From Sulfurimonas sp. (GTDB taxonomy: Bacteria > Campylobacterota > Campylobacteria > Campylobacterales > Sulfurimonadaceae): a stretch of DNA of 64,000 bases. The notes under the pieces were generated by a model. The model ran no database searches. It was not told the DNA's origin and was given only the letters and a program-made list of their open reading frames with translations. A program made the position numbers and the translations under genes. Location: the NCBI GenBank assembly GCA_013791885.1, contig VMSZ01000068.1, positions 1 to 64,000 of the forward strand, in the 5' to 3' direction. Of the stretch, positions 35,129 through 43,698 are shown piece by piece; position 1 is the stretch's first letter, and each line of letters starts with the position of its first letter.

Positions 35129-37618
35129 ATGAAAACAGTTAAAATGAGAGCTTTGATTCTCTTCTTTTTAAGTATTGTGTTAGTCTCTTTAACAGGTTGT
35201 ATTTATGATCACGATGGCAATACCTCACCAATAGCAAACGCTGGGGTAGATCAAACAATTCGCTTTGGAGAGTCAGTGACACTCAGCGGAAGTGGCAGCA
35301 GCGACCCGGATGGTACTATTGAGTTATATCAATGGTTGGGTGGTCCCATTAATGAAGAAAGCAATAACCCGACGTCTGTTGTATCAGGTTTAGCTGAGGG
35401 CAATTACACAGTCACATTAACCGTCACAGATAATGAAGGTGCGACTGATACAGATACGGTTGTGATTTCAGTAGTTCCCAATCAGCCTCCGGTCGCTCTT
35501 GACCAAAATATAACTATGTGGGAAAATACATCACAAGCTATAACGCTAAACGCAACTGATGATGGTGATGTAAATAATCTTATATACACTATCGTAAGTT
35601 TGCCTAGTTCAGGCGCAGTAACACTCAATGGCAATGTCGCAACATACACGCCAGATGCAGACTACAATGGTGCAGACAGTTTTACCTTTAAAGTGAATGA
35701 CGGTGTTCAAGATTCAGCAACAGCAACCGTAGCTATAACTATCAACAATCAAGTCTCAACAGCGACCTTTGTCATTACAGTAAAAACTGACAATGTCGGC
35801 AGTTCCTCCGATACACAGTTTGAAATACCGACAACAGGCGTAGGGTATAACTACAGTGTCGATTGTGACCATGATGGAATAGACGAGGCCACTGGACAAA
35901 CCAGTAACTACACTTGTAACTATGCATCTGCCGGAACTTATACTATTGACATTAAAGGTGATTTCCCGAGAATTTTTTTCAATGGTTATATGGTTGGTAT
36001 AGGTGACCACGAGAAACTCCTATCAATTGATCAGTGGGGAGAGGGACAATGGACATCTATGGATCGTGCTTTTAGGGGATGTTCTAATATGGTTGTGAAC
36101 GCTTCGGACATTCCTGACCTTTCCCTTGTAACGGAAACCCGTTACATGTTCTCTATGATTTCAGGAATAAATCAGGATTTAAACGATTGGAATGTAAGTA
36201 ATGTGACCAATATGGATTCTATGTTTCAAGGAATTTCATCTTTTAATAAACCCATTGGGAATTGGGATGTTAGTAATGCCACAAATATGAGAGCAATATT
36301 TGCTGGAGCATCTGATTTCAATCAAAGTTTAAATTCATGGAATGTAAGCAATGTGCTCATTATGGACAATATGTTTCATGGTGCGACGAGTTTTGATCAA
36401 GACATCAGCTCTTGGAATACCGGCAGTGTGACAAGTATGATTTATATGTTTAGCGGAGCTTCTTCATTTAACCAACCTATTGGTTCCTGGAATGTTGCAA
36501 ATGTCACAGATATGCAGTATATGTTTCGTGACGCCGTCTTATTTAATCAAGCCTTAAATAACTGGGATGTTTCAAAAGTCACAATAATGACAGGGATGTT
36601 TACTGGAGCTTCTGCATTTAATCAGCCGCTTAACAATTGGGTAGTTAGTAGTGCTGTTGATATGAGTCATATGTTTAGCGGTGCTGCGAGTTTTAACCAA
36701 GATATTAGTTCTTGGGATGTAAGCAGTGCAACGACTATGAGGTATATGTTTGCCAGCGCTCTTTCTTTTAACCAGAATATAGATGCTTGGGATGTCAGCA
36801 GTGTTGCTAATATGGATGGCATGTTTAACACAGCTTCTGCCTTTAGTCAAGATTTGACTTCATGGGATGTCAGCAGTGTCACAGACATGAGCAACATGTT
36901 TTACAATACTGCTTCTTTTGATAATAATATTAGTAATTGGGACGTAAGTGCCGTAACGACTATGCGAGCTATGTTTGGAGGATTTAGCTCTATTTTCAAT
37001 CAAGATATTAGTTCATGGGATGTAAGCGCTGTCACGAATATGTATTATATGTTCCAAAATAATCATCTTTTCAACCAAGATATAAGTTCATGGAATGTGA
37101 GCGCTGTAACAAATATGAATAGTATGTTTTGGGGTGCTTCTGCTTTTAATCAAGCAATTGACAGTTGGGTAGTTAGCAGTGTTACGGATATGACAGCAAT
37201 GTTTCTAAATGCTTCTGCTTTCAATCAAGACATAAGTGGTTGGGATGTAAGCAGTGTAACTACGATGGACAGTATGTTCTATCAGGCCAGTGCCTTCAAC
37301 CAAAACTTAAGCACTTGGAATGTAAGAAATGTAACAAATATGCGATGGATGTTTTATAATACACCATTTGACCAAGACATTGGTTCTTGGGATGTGAGCC
37401 AAGTGACAAATATGGAATCAATGTTTAATGGTGCCACTCTGTCCACTCCAAATTACGATGCATTGCTAATCGGTTGGGATGCTCAAAATCTTCAACCGAA
37501 TGTTACATTTGATGGTGGAAACAGTCAATACAGTGCAGGTGCAGCAGAAGATGCTAGAGCGTATATGATAGCAACTGATGGCTGGACTATTACAGATGGT
37601 GGATTGGCAACACCGTAG
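35129..37618 (+). CDS. Large surface lipoprotein: PKD domain, cadherin-like (Big_9) domain, 17 DUF285/BspA-type repeats
   Basis: An 829-residue exported lipoprotein. The ATG at 35129 has AAGGAG seven bases upstream and is preferred over an in-frame ATG at 35090. The signal peptide ends in the lipobox LTGC at about residues 21-24. After it come a PKD domain (about 35-118, beginning SPIANAGVDQ), a cadherin-like or tandem-95 domain (about 119-205, ending ATATVAITIN), a beta-rich DUF285 entry region (about 210-290) and 17 repeats of about 25 residues with consensus SWDVSSVTNMxxMFxxASxFNQDI. Such proteins are surface adhesins or of unknown role in Mycoplasma, Bacteroidetes and marine bacteria. It is a single gene bounded by a terminator, and may be horizontally acquired. 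Confidence 0.88.
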   Translation: MKTVKMRALILFFLSIVLVSLTGCIYDHDGNTSPIANAGVDQTIRFGESVTLSGSGSSDPDGTIELYQWLGGPINEESNNPTSVVSGLAEGNYTVTLTVTDNEGATDTDTVVISVVPNQPPVALDQNITMWENTSQAITLNATDDGDVNNLIYTIVSLPSSGAVTLNGNVATYTPDADYNGADSFTFKVNDGVQDSATATVAITINNQVSTATFVITVKTDNVGSSSDTQFEIPTTGVGYNYSVDCDHDGIDEATGQTSNYTCNYASAGTYTIDIKGDFPRIFFNGYMVGIGDHEKLLSIDQWGEGQWTSMDRAFRGCSNMVVNASDIPDLSLVTETRYMFSMISGINQDLNDWNVSNVTNMDSMFQGISSFNKPIGNWDVSNATNMRAIFAGASDFNQSLNSWNVSNVLIMDNMFHGATSFDQDISSWNTGSVTSMIYMFSGASSFNQPIGSWNVANVTDMQYMFRDAVLFNQALNNWDVSKVTIMTGMFTGASAFNQPLNNWVVSSAVDMSHMFSGAASFNQDISSWDVSSATTMRYMFASALSFNQNIDAWDVSSVANMDGMFNTASAFSQDLTSWDVSSVTDMSNMFYNTASFDNNISNWDVSAVTTMRAMFGGFSSIFNQDISSWDVSAVTNMYYMFQNNHLFNQDISSWNVSAVTNMNSMFWGASAFNQAIDSWVVSSVTDMTAMFLNASAFNQDISGWDVSSVTTMDSMFYQASAFNQNLSTWNVRNVTNMRWMFYNTPFDQDIGSWDVSQVTNMESMFNGATLSTPNYDALLIGWDAQNLQPNVTFDGGNSQYSAGAAEDARAYMIATDGWTITDGGLATP
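36182..37440 (+). repeat. Tandem degenerate 75-bp repeats encoding the DUF285 array
   Basis: Seventeen consecutive units, each beginning with the codons of a conserved Trp in the pattern (S/N/G)-x-W-(D/N)-V. Fifteen units are 25 codons; one is 26 (near 37000) and one is 24 (near 37360). DNA identity between units is moderate, so this is an old protein-level array and not a recent tandem expansion. Confidence 0.85.
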
Positions 37619-37645
37619 ATTTACTTCTCTTCTGCAGTCGTTCAT

Positions 37646-37684
37646 AGCAAAAACAGTGTCGCTTCATGTGATGCTGTTTTTGCT
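37646..37684 (+). terminator. Intrinsic terminator after the DUF285 lipoprotein
   Basis: AGCAAAAACAG and CTGTTTTTGCT are perfect 11-base complements. The inner CAGTGTC/GATGCTG region extends the stem with wobble pairs, so RNA would fold with TTTTT immediately after. It begins 28 bases past the stop codon. Confidence 0.75.
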
Positions 37685-37772
37685 GATTAAAGATTTACAA
37701 TCTTTTCTTCTGCTAACACAACACTAACTCTCTCTTGTTAAACTTTCTCCATCTTAAACACAAAGGATTAAC

Positions 37773-37907
37773 ATGAAAAAATTTACAGCGATATTACTGG
37801 TATTAGCAGCTTTAGCTTCGAGTGCATTTGCACATCACAATTCTCCATCAGATGAAGCAGGTGGGTATATTGCAGATGTTTCAGGTCACTTAGACTTAGT
37901 TTTCTAA
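37773..37907 (+). CDS. Tiny secreted peptide, 44 aa with signal peptide
   Basis: This gene is below usual length cutoffs. It has a clear ribosome-binding site (AAAGGA) before the ATG. Residues 1-20 (MKKFTAILLVLAAL, then ASSAFA) form a classical Sec signal peptide with an AFA cleavage site. The mature peptide would be about 24 residues, starting HHNSPSDEAGG and ending HLDLVF, acidic with three His. An intrinsic terminator follows directly, and another ends the upstream gene, so it is its own transcription unit. Function is unknown; a periplasmic metal-binding, signalling or stress peptide are possibilities. Confidence 0.72.
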   Translation: MKKFTAILLVLAALASSAFAHHNSPSDEAGGYIADVSGHLDLVF

Positions 37908-37913
37908 TATTTG

Positions 37914-37950
37914 AGGCGTGGTTTCCCCCCCCTTCCACGCCTTTCGCTTT
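37914..37950 (+). terminator. Intrinsic terminator after the 44-aa secreted peptide gene
   Basis: AGGCGTGG (37914-37921) and CCACGCCT (37935-37942) form a perfect GC-rich 8-bp stem with a C-rich loop, followed by TTCGCTTT. It starts six bases past the stop codon. The remaining spacer to 38136 shows no gene I can support. Confidence 0.8.
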
Positions 37951-38136
37951 ATCTCTTTTAAAATCTCACACATACAACACAATCTCTCAATCGTAAGACT
38001 TAGCCCAAATAATCACAAAACACCAAATTAAAGAATGTAGCAAAGTGAACCAGCTTTGTTTATTAATAAAAAAGCAGTGGAGTTGATTATGTGTAAAAAG
38101 ATACTAGAGCTCTACAAAGAGAGCAATAGGAGTTGC

Positions 38137-39033
38137 TTATCGGGAGAAACTAAAGCCTAAAGAAAACTTTGTGATGTAGTTGTCATAATCTATCAAACTT
38201 TCGCCATAACCTGAAAAGATTTTCCCATACAGATAAGCGTCATTTGCCAAAGGATAGGAATAGGTTAATTCCGTCGCCCCTTTGCCGGTGGAAACACTGC
38301 CTCTTTGCATAAGCGTGTACATATGTTTGCCTCTAAAGTAGCTAAATTTCACTTCCATAGAGCCTGAATAGTCCGTATAGTCAGGGTTGTCATCCGTTTC
38401 AGAATTTTCTGGTATGCGGGCCCATAAACGCAGCTCTGTTATAAGCGTATCATACTGAAAAGTGCCCTCAGTGTAGACATAGTTTAAACTTCTTGAACGA
38501 TTCCCGGGATTTGTATAACCCTCAGGATAGACAACATCTGAAGTGTCTCCCTGACCATTAGAATTATGAGCTAAACCAAATTTCAGCGCTCTCATATGAA
38601 AAATACTCTTGGTGTCTAAAACAGGAAAAACAACAAAAGCTTCAGGAGAGTAGTTTGTCTCTCTAAACGGGGAAGAATCCACATAAATCTGCCAAAAAGC
38701 TTTATGTGAGTAAGCCAAATAGTAACTCTCGCCAAGACCAAAAAAGTCCTTCGCGATTTTAAGTTTTAGACTTACCTGCAACTCCGCTTCTATATTTTTG
38801 TAAAGATTCGTGTCATACGATTTGTAAGGCTTTTCTCTATACTCAATAGGCAAAATATAGTTTGGCTTATGAGGCTGAAGACCAAAAACACCGTCAAGCC
38901 ATCTGTTCATAGAATTTTTTGCTTCATCGTCTTGTTTTTTAAAACTTTCCAACTCTAAATTTTTATCATTTTTAGACTCTATCGCAAAAGAGCTGACCGC
39001 CAACATCAATACAATTAAAAAAATCTTTACCAT
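38137..39033 (-). CDS. pldA: Outer-membrane phospholipase A (OMPLA/PldA)
   Basis: A 298-residue beta-barrel lipase of the outer membrane. A signal peptide (MVKIFLIVLMLAVSSFA) is at the N-terminus. The active site H-x-S-N-G is seen as HNSNGQGD near residue 155-162, and the third active residue is the Asn in SRSLNYVY near 180. The spacing between Ser and Asn is 26 residues compared with 12 in E. coli, an insertion of about 14. The C-terminus ends in alternating residues with a final aromatic-x pattern (GFSFSR). The enzyme degrades phospholipids flipped into the outer leaflet. GAGGG precedes the ATG. Confidence 0.88.
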   Translation of the reverse strand: MVKIFLIVLMLAVSSFAIESKNDKNLELESFKKQDDEAKNSMNRWLDGVFGLQPHKPNYILPIEYREKPYKSYDTNLYKNIEAELQVSLKLKIAKDFFGLGESYYLAYSHKAFWQIYVDSSPFRETNYSPEAFVVFPVLDTKSIFHMRALKFGLAHNSNGQGDTSDVVYPEGYTNPGNRSRSLNYVYTEGTFQYDTLITELRLWARIPENSETDDNPDYTDYSGSMEVKFSYFRGKHMYTLMQRGSVSTGKGATELTYSYPLANDAYLYGKIFSGYGESLIDYDNYITKFSLGFSFSR

Positions 39034-39603
39034 TTATACCCTCACCCTGTCTTCAAGTGCTCTTGTAAGTGAAAGCAAATCTATATTTTCCAGACTTACA
39101 CCCGTCGGCACGCCTTGAGCTATTTTTGTAAAATTCAAATCGTACGACTGAAGTTTATCTTCAATATACAAAATAACCGCGTCGTTTGAAATGGAAGGGG
39201 TAATAGCAAATACTATCTCCTTCACACCTGTTTTAACCAACTCTTCAAGATGCGTAATACTTAACTCTTCCAAAGAATCAAGAACAAAATATCTTCCGTC
39301 AAAAAGTCCGTTTTCTTCTAAAAGAAGAATATCTTTTGCATTCTCTACAATGCACAAAAGCCTCTCATCCCGCCCTTCATCGCAGCAGATATAACAAAGT
39401 TCATCTTCACTCATTCCACCGCACGCAGCACACTTTTTAAGACTGCCAAGTGCATCTTCTATAGCGTGAGATATTTTCATACCGCTGAAACTGTCTTTCA
39501 TTATCATATGATATGCAAGCCGTGTGGCAGATTTTTTTCCGACTGTCGGCAAAAGCTGAAGAGCTTCTACTAAGCGGTTGAACTTTTCTAAGGAGTGATT
39601 CAC
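39034..39603 (-). CDS. recR: Recombination protein RecR
   Basis: A 189-residue DNA-binding protein for gap repair with RecF/RecO. The N-terminal helix-hairpin-helix (LPTVGKKSATRLAYHM) is at about residues 15-30, followed by a Cys4 zinc finger (CAACGG ... CYICCDEGRD) near 55-73 and a Toprim domain (LLCIVENAKDIL onward). The start is GTG at 39603, which overlaps the mltA stop (GTGA); an upstream in-frame start would be embedded in mltA and is longer than the family norm. Confidence 0.92.
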   Translation of the reverse strand: MNHSLEKFNRLVEALQLLPTVGKKSATRLAYHMIMKDSFSGMKISHAIEDALGSLKKCAACGGMSEDELCYICCDEGRDERLLCIVENAKDILLLEENGLFDGRYFVLDSLEELSITHLEELVKTGVKEIVFAITPSISNDAVILYIEDKLQSYDLNFTKIAQGVPTGVSLENIDLLSLTRALEDRVRV

Positions 39604-40862
39604 GATCCGTCTTCTTTCGCATGTTTTGGAAGTAAAATCCAAAGTTTTAAATCTTCTGACTTGAGTTTTCCTGCTGTCTGCATAGCATCTTCACCATGCC
39701 CCATAAAAAGGTCAGCACGTACAGCCCCGTTTATTGCACCGCCTGTATCTTGTGCCAAAACAACGTTACAAAATTTATTCTCATCCACATCAGCGCTCAA
39801 ATAAAGCAAACTTCCCAGCGGAATAAATTTTCTGTCAATGGCGATGGATCTTTTTGGAGTAAGTTCAATACCAAGAGAACCCGAAGCCGGTTTATCTTTT
39901 TGTTTGAAATAAACAAGAGAGTCATTGTAATTTAAAACTTCATCTATTCTTGCTGGATTTTTCTCCAGCCAGGCACGAATGCTTTGAAGTGAAACATCTT
40001 CAAGTTTAAGCTCTTTTTTCTTAACAAGATATCGTCCTATAGCTTTATAAGGATGTCCGTTTTGGTTATCGTAGCCTATGTAAATATTTTCTCCATTGTC
40101 AAGAAGAACACGCCCTGAACCCTGGATTTCTAAAAAGAAGAGATCAATTTTAGAGTCCACATAACAGATAATATTCTCTGGAGTATTGTCTTGTTTTTCA
40201 GAATCTTTTCTTGCATAATAAGGAACTAATTTATTGCCTACTATTTTTCCGCGTAATCTGTATTTTTTAAGTTCAGGATAAACAGAACCCAAATCAACGA
40301 TAATCAAATCGTCCGGAGTTTTGTGTACAGGATATTTATAGACCTCTGTTTTTGTCAAGGAACCTCTGAGTTGAGGCTCATAGTAGCCCGTTAAAAGCCC
40401 TGTTTTACATCCGTCACTTGCATTTATCTGGTAGGGCGTAAACTCTTTTTCCAAAAAAGCTTTTGCATCTTTGGTCTCTTGCGCTCTGTGGCACAAATCA
40501 CTGTAAAGTGTTTGCGTTTTTTTCGTTTTACAACTGTTTACAAACGCAGCGAGCGCTTCTTGAAAGTTTTCTTTTTCCCACTCCGGCAAATAACAAAACT
40601 TTGTTCCTACAAGCGTAGTTTTTGGCATGTGTTCTGATATTTTCAGAGGTATTCTAGGAAGGGGCATCAGAAGTTCAGGCGGTTTTTTCTCAACATTTTC
40701 AAGCACAAGGGGAGGAAGTTCTTGCATACTCTCGGATGTATCGTTACTTTCTACTACCATAATCTCAGAAGCTTGAGGTGCTTCTTCCAAAGGTATAACC
40801 GGGGTTGTTGTACAACCGACAAAAAACAGAGAAATGAGAGTAATTAAGTGTATATTTTTCAT
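39600..40862 (-). CDS. mltA: Membrane-bound lytic murein transglycosylase A
   Basis: A 420-residue lipoprotein that cleaves peptidoglycan glycan strands to anhydro-muropeptides. The signal ends in the lipobox FVGC at residues 14-17. A Pro/Glu-rich stretch (about 20-75) is followed by the MltA domain and a C-terminal 3D domain with AQDTGGAINGAVRADLFMG, where conserved aspartates include the catalytic one. Within the domain TGYYEPQLRGS and YGYDNQNGHPYKAIGR-like segments are typical. A TATAAT ends seven bases before the ATG with no ribosome-binding site, so the message may be leaderless. It is translationally coupled to recR. Confidence 0.92.
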   Translation of the reverse strand: MKNIHLITLISLFFVGCTTTPVIPLEEAPQASEIMVVESNDTSESMQELPPLVLENVEKKPPELLMPLPRIPLKISEHMPKTTLVGTKFCYLPEWEKENFQEALAAFVNSCKTKKTQTLYSDLCHRAQETKDAKAFLEKEFTPYQINASDGCKTGLLTGYYEPQLRGSLTKTEVYKYPVHKTPDDLIIVDLGSVYPELKKYRLRGKIVGNKLVPYYARKDSEKQDNTPENIICYVDSKIDLFFLEIQGSGRVLLDNGENIYIGYDNQNGHPYKAIGRYLVKKKELKLEDVSLQSIRAWLEKNPARIDEVLNYNDSLVYFKQKDKPASGSLGIELTPKRSIAIDRKFIPLGSLLYLSADVDENKFCNVVLAQDTGGAINGAVRADLFMGHGEDAMQTAGKLKSEDLKLWILLPKHAKEDGS

Positions 40863-40869
40863 GAACTAT

Positions 40870-40905
40870 ATTATACTTAAAATTAAACCGTAAAAACGGT
40901 ATAAT
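40870..40905. promoter_or_regulatory. Divergent mltA/dnaJ promoters with a palindrome between them
   Basis: A minus-strand TATAAT (40870-40875) serves mltA. A plus-strand TATAAT (40900-40905) serves dnaJ and shares its first base with the end of a perfect palindrome ACCGT-AAAA-ACGGT (40887-40900). The palindrome lies where a repressor could block the dnaJ promoter. It does not match CIRCE. Confidence 0.5.
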
Positions 40906-40936
40906 TGCGAAAAATTTTATAAATATGTAGGAAAGT

Positions 40937-42064
40937 ATGGAAAATTTAAGCTATTACGAAATACTCGAAATCTCGCAAAATGCGGATAAAACAACTATAA
41001 AAAAAGCTTACAGAGCTATGGCAAAGAAGTACCATCCGGATAAAAATCAAGGCGATGCAGAGGCAGAACATAAGTTCAAACTCTGTAACGAAGCGTATCA
41101 GTGTCTGAGCGATGATGAACAAAGAAGTATTTATGACCGTTACGGCAAAGAAGGTCTTCAGGGTATGGGCGGCAGAGGCCGTTCTTCAGGTGGATTCGAT
41201 GATTTAGGCTCTATGTTTGAAGAGATGTTTAACGGCTTTGGCGGTGGCGGTTCTCGCCGTAGAAAAAATCCTGCAGATGTTGAAAAATATCCTCTTGATA
41301 TGAACGTAGATATGCACATCAGCTTCCATGAAGCCATTTTTGGATGTGAAAAAGAGATAGAATTCTCTTACAAAAATTCGTGTAAAGATTGTAGCGGAAC
41401 AGGTGCAAAAGATGGAAAACTCTCTACTTGTTCTCAGTGTAAAGGCCAAGGTCAGGTTTATATGAAACAAGGTTTCATGACCTTCTCTCAGACTTGTCCT
41501 GTTTGTCATGGAGCCGGTTCAGCTCCGGCAGAAAAATGTAAATCTTGTAACGGTAACGGATATGAAGAAGTCAGAGAAAAAGTTACTATAAAAATTCCAA
41601 AAGGGATTGATACAAACAATCGTCTCAGAGTTTCCGGCAAAGGAAATATTGGCAAACGCGGCTCTCGCGGTGATTTGTATGTAACTTTCAGTGTCAGACC
41701 TGACAAGCATTTTATTCGTGACGGAAATGATGTTTATATTGAGATTCCTGTGTTTTTTACCCAGGCAGTAAGCGGAGAGAGTCTTAAAATCCCTTCCCTG
41801 ACAGGTGAGCTTGAACTCAAACTCGCGGTTGGAACAAAAGACAAACAGCGTTTTACTTTTAGAAATGAGGGAATTGACGATGTTCACGGACACGGAAAAG
41901 GTGATTTAATTGCACAGGTAAATATTACCTACCCGAAAAAGCTCAATGACAAACAAAAAGAGCTGCTTGTAAAACTCCAGGAATCTTTTGGCATAGAGGA
42001 ATCAAAACCGCATGAGAGCGTTCTTGATTCGGCCATAGACAAAATGAAGGGCTGGTTCAAGTAA
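40937..42064 (+). CDS. dnaJ: Co-chaperone DnaJ (Hsp40)
   Basis: A 375-residue type I Hsp40 that stimulates DnaK. The J domain (about 1-72) has the HPD motif in KKYHPDKNQ. A short Gly/Phe-rich region with GMGGRGRSSGG follows. The zinc region has four CxxCxGxG repeats (CKDCSGTG, CSQCKGQG, CPVCHGAG, CKSCNGNG), then two beta-sandwich substrate domains. AGGAAA precedes the ATG. No dnaK or grpE is in the window. dnaJ and recR also lie close together in C. jejuni as I recall. Confidence 0.96.
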   Translation: MENLSYYEILEISQNADKTTIKKAYRAMAKKYHPDKNQGDAEAEHKFKLCNEAYQCLSDDEQRSIYDRYGKEGLQGMGGRGRSSGGFDDLGSMFEEMFNGFGGGGSRRRKNPADVEKYPLDMNVDMHISFHEAIFGCEKEIEFSYKNSCKDCSGTGAKDGKLSTCSQCKGQGQVYMKQGFMTFSQTCPVCHGAGSAPAEKCKSCNGNGYEEVREKVTIKIPKGIDTNNRLRVSGKGNIGKRGSRGDLYVTFSVRPDKHFIRDGNDVYIEIPVFFTQAVSGESLKIPSLTGELELKLAVGTKDKQRFTFRNEGIDDVHGHGKGDLIAQVNITYPKKLNDKQKELLVKLQESFGIEESKPHESVLDSAIDKMKGWFK

Positions 42065-42074
42065 CCGGCTTTAC

Positions 42075-42251
42075 ATGTTTAAACTCTCTTTTTTACTCCT
42101 CATTCTCACTATTCCATTTTTAAATTCAGATATCACTTATGGCTTGCCTTTTTGGGTATATGCTTCTCTTGGAGCAACTATACTCTACGCTGGCATTTTG
42201 ATTTTCATTATAGAAAAAAAGTGGAAAAAGTTAAGAGACAAAAATGAGTGA
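42075..42251 (+). CDS. Small two-helix partner of the sodium:solute symporter, 58 aa
   Basis: This gene is shorter than usual cutoffs. It is a 58-residue protein with two membrane helices separated by GLPFWVYASL and a basic C-terminus (KKWKKLRDK). This resembles the small DUF3311/DUF997-type proteins that accompany SSS-family symporters such as PanF. It overlaps the symporter start by eight bases, which argues for coupled translation and a real gene. It starts ten bases after dnaJ. The exact family is uncertain. Confidence 0.7.
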   Translation: MFKLSFLLLILTIPFLNSDITYGLPFWVYASLGATILYAGILIFIIEKKWKKLRDKNE

Positions 42252-43698
42252 GACGGCACTTCTCTCAGAGGGTGGCATCTGGTTTTTAGTCCTCTATCTA
42301 GCCTCACTCATTCTCATTGGATTTGCAGGAAAATTTGCTTCTAAAGAAGAGAGTATGAAAGACTTCTACCTTGGCGGTCAAGGTTTTGGGGTCGGTGTTT
42401 TATTTTTAACCATGTATGCCACGCAGTATAGCGGTAACTCCCTCATCGGTTTTGCCGGAAGTGCCTACAGAAACGGCTGGTTCTTTCTTGTAGGCGTCAC
42501 CTTCATGATCGCCATCGTCGCCGGCTATCTCATTTATGCTCCAAAACTCTACCCTCTGAGTAAAAAGCATGGTTTTATTACAGTTGGAGATTATATAAAT
42601 TTTCGCTACAACTCACAAACACTCACTTATATCATTGTAGCCATCTCCATTTTTGCACTCTCAAACTACATGCTTACAAATCTCAAAGCCATAGGTTATA
42701 TTATGGAGTATGTCACCGGCGGAGGCATTGGATTCACCGAAGGTATTATCTTTATGGCCATTGTCATGGTAGTATATGAAACACTCGGAGGCATGCGAAG
42801 CGTTGCCTGGACAGATGCAATTCAGGGAGTTTTGCTTTTTGTAGGTGTCATTATCATCTTTAGCGTTGTCATGATACATTATGGCTCGCTTGAGGCAAAC
42901 AGCACACTATTTCTACAAAACAATCCTGAACTTTTTAAAGCAGTCACACTCTCAGACCAGATTACATGGCTGAGTGTTTTAATCCTCATATTCTTCGGTA
43001 TCTCAGTTTATCCCCAAGCCATACAAAGAATCTATTCGGCAAAAAATGAAAGTTCTTTGAGACACTCGCTAAGTTTAATGGTTATTATGCCGCTTTTAAC
43101 TACCCTGCCTCTTATTATTATTGCCATCATCGGTTCAGCTCATTTTCCAAATTTAGATAAAGCTGGCAGTGAACAGATAATCCTTTTAATGCTCAACAAA
43201 CTTACGAACATTGAAGGTATGAGCATCGTTATTACACTTTTTGTAGCAGCGGCAATTGCAGCTATCATGTCTACCGTTGACAGTGCTATGCTCGCCATTG
43301 CCTCACTTTTCACTCAAGATATTTACCATAAACGAAATCCTAATGCAAGTCAAAAAAGGCTCACTTATGTCGGAAAGCTTTTTTCATGGTTCATTATGAC
43401 GCTTATGGTAATTTTGGCTATCAATCTTCCGTCAACCATTTGGTGGCTTATACAGATAAAACTTGAAATTTTAGTCCAGATTGCTCCGGCTATCATGCTT
43501 GGAATTCATCTCAAGTCCCTAAAATCCAAAAGCATACTCTATGGAGTCCTATGTGGTTCTGCTGTAACTTTACTCTTTTTACTCACACCTCTTCCATCTA
43601 AGCCTTTTGGATTTCATGCTGGTGTTATTGGGCTTCTTTTTAACTTTTTAGCTATATACTTACACCATAAATTTCACAAAAGAGCAGAGCATGAATAG
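42244..43698 (+). CDS. Sodium:solute symporter (SSS/SLC5 family)
   Basis: A 484-residue inner-membrane carrier with about 13 helices. It shows the SSS features DFYLGGQGFGVG near residue 40, TMYATQYSGNSLIGFAG near 58-74, GGMRSVAWTDAIQG near 182-195 and an AAIAAIMSTVDSAML segment near 340-354 containing the Na+-site Ser/Thr residues. The YATQYSG region resembles PanF or proline/pantothenate-type transporters; the substrate is not defined. It overlaps the 58-residue gene upstream and the aldolase-like gene downstream by eight bases each, so the three form one unit. Confidence 0.88.
   Translation: MSETALLSEGGIWFLVLYLASLILIGFAGKFASKEESMKDFYLGGQGFGVGVLFLTMYATQYSGNSLIGFAGSAYRNGWFFLVGVTFMIAIVAGYLIYAPKLYPLSKKHGFITVGDYINFRYNSQTLTYIIVAISIFALSNYMLTNLKAIGYIMEYVTGGGIGFTEGIIFMAIVMVVYETLGGMRSVAWTDAIQGVLLFVGVIIIFSVVMIHYGSLEANSTLFLQNNPELFKAVTLSDQITWLSVLILIFFGISVYPQAIQRIYSAKNESSLRHSLSLMVIMPLLTTLPLIIIAIIGSAHFPNLDKAGSEQIILLMLNKLTNIEGMSIVITLFVAAAIAAIMSTVDSAMLAIASLFTQDIYHKRNPNASQKRLTYVGKLFSWFIMTLMVILAINLPSTIWWLIQIKLEILVQIAPAIMLGIHLKSLKSKSILYGVLCGSAVTLLFLLTPLPSKPFGFHAGVIGLLFNFLAIYLHHKFHKRAEHE

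Noticed and set aside
36182..37440. CRISPR-like or recent tandem duplication at the 75-bp periodicity
   Set aside because: The units are coding, in frame, contiguous without spacers, and diverged at DNA level.
38089..38160. 23-codon plus-strand frame in the spacer before pldA
   Set aside because: It overlaps the end of pldA, its peptide has no recognisable features, and it has no promoter.
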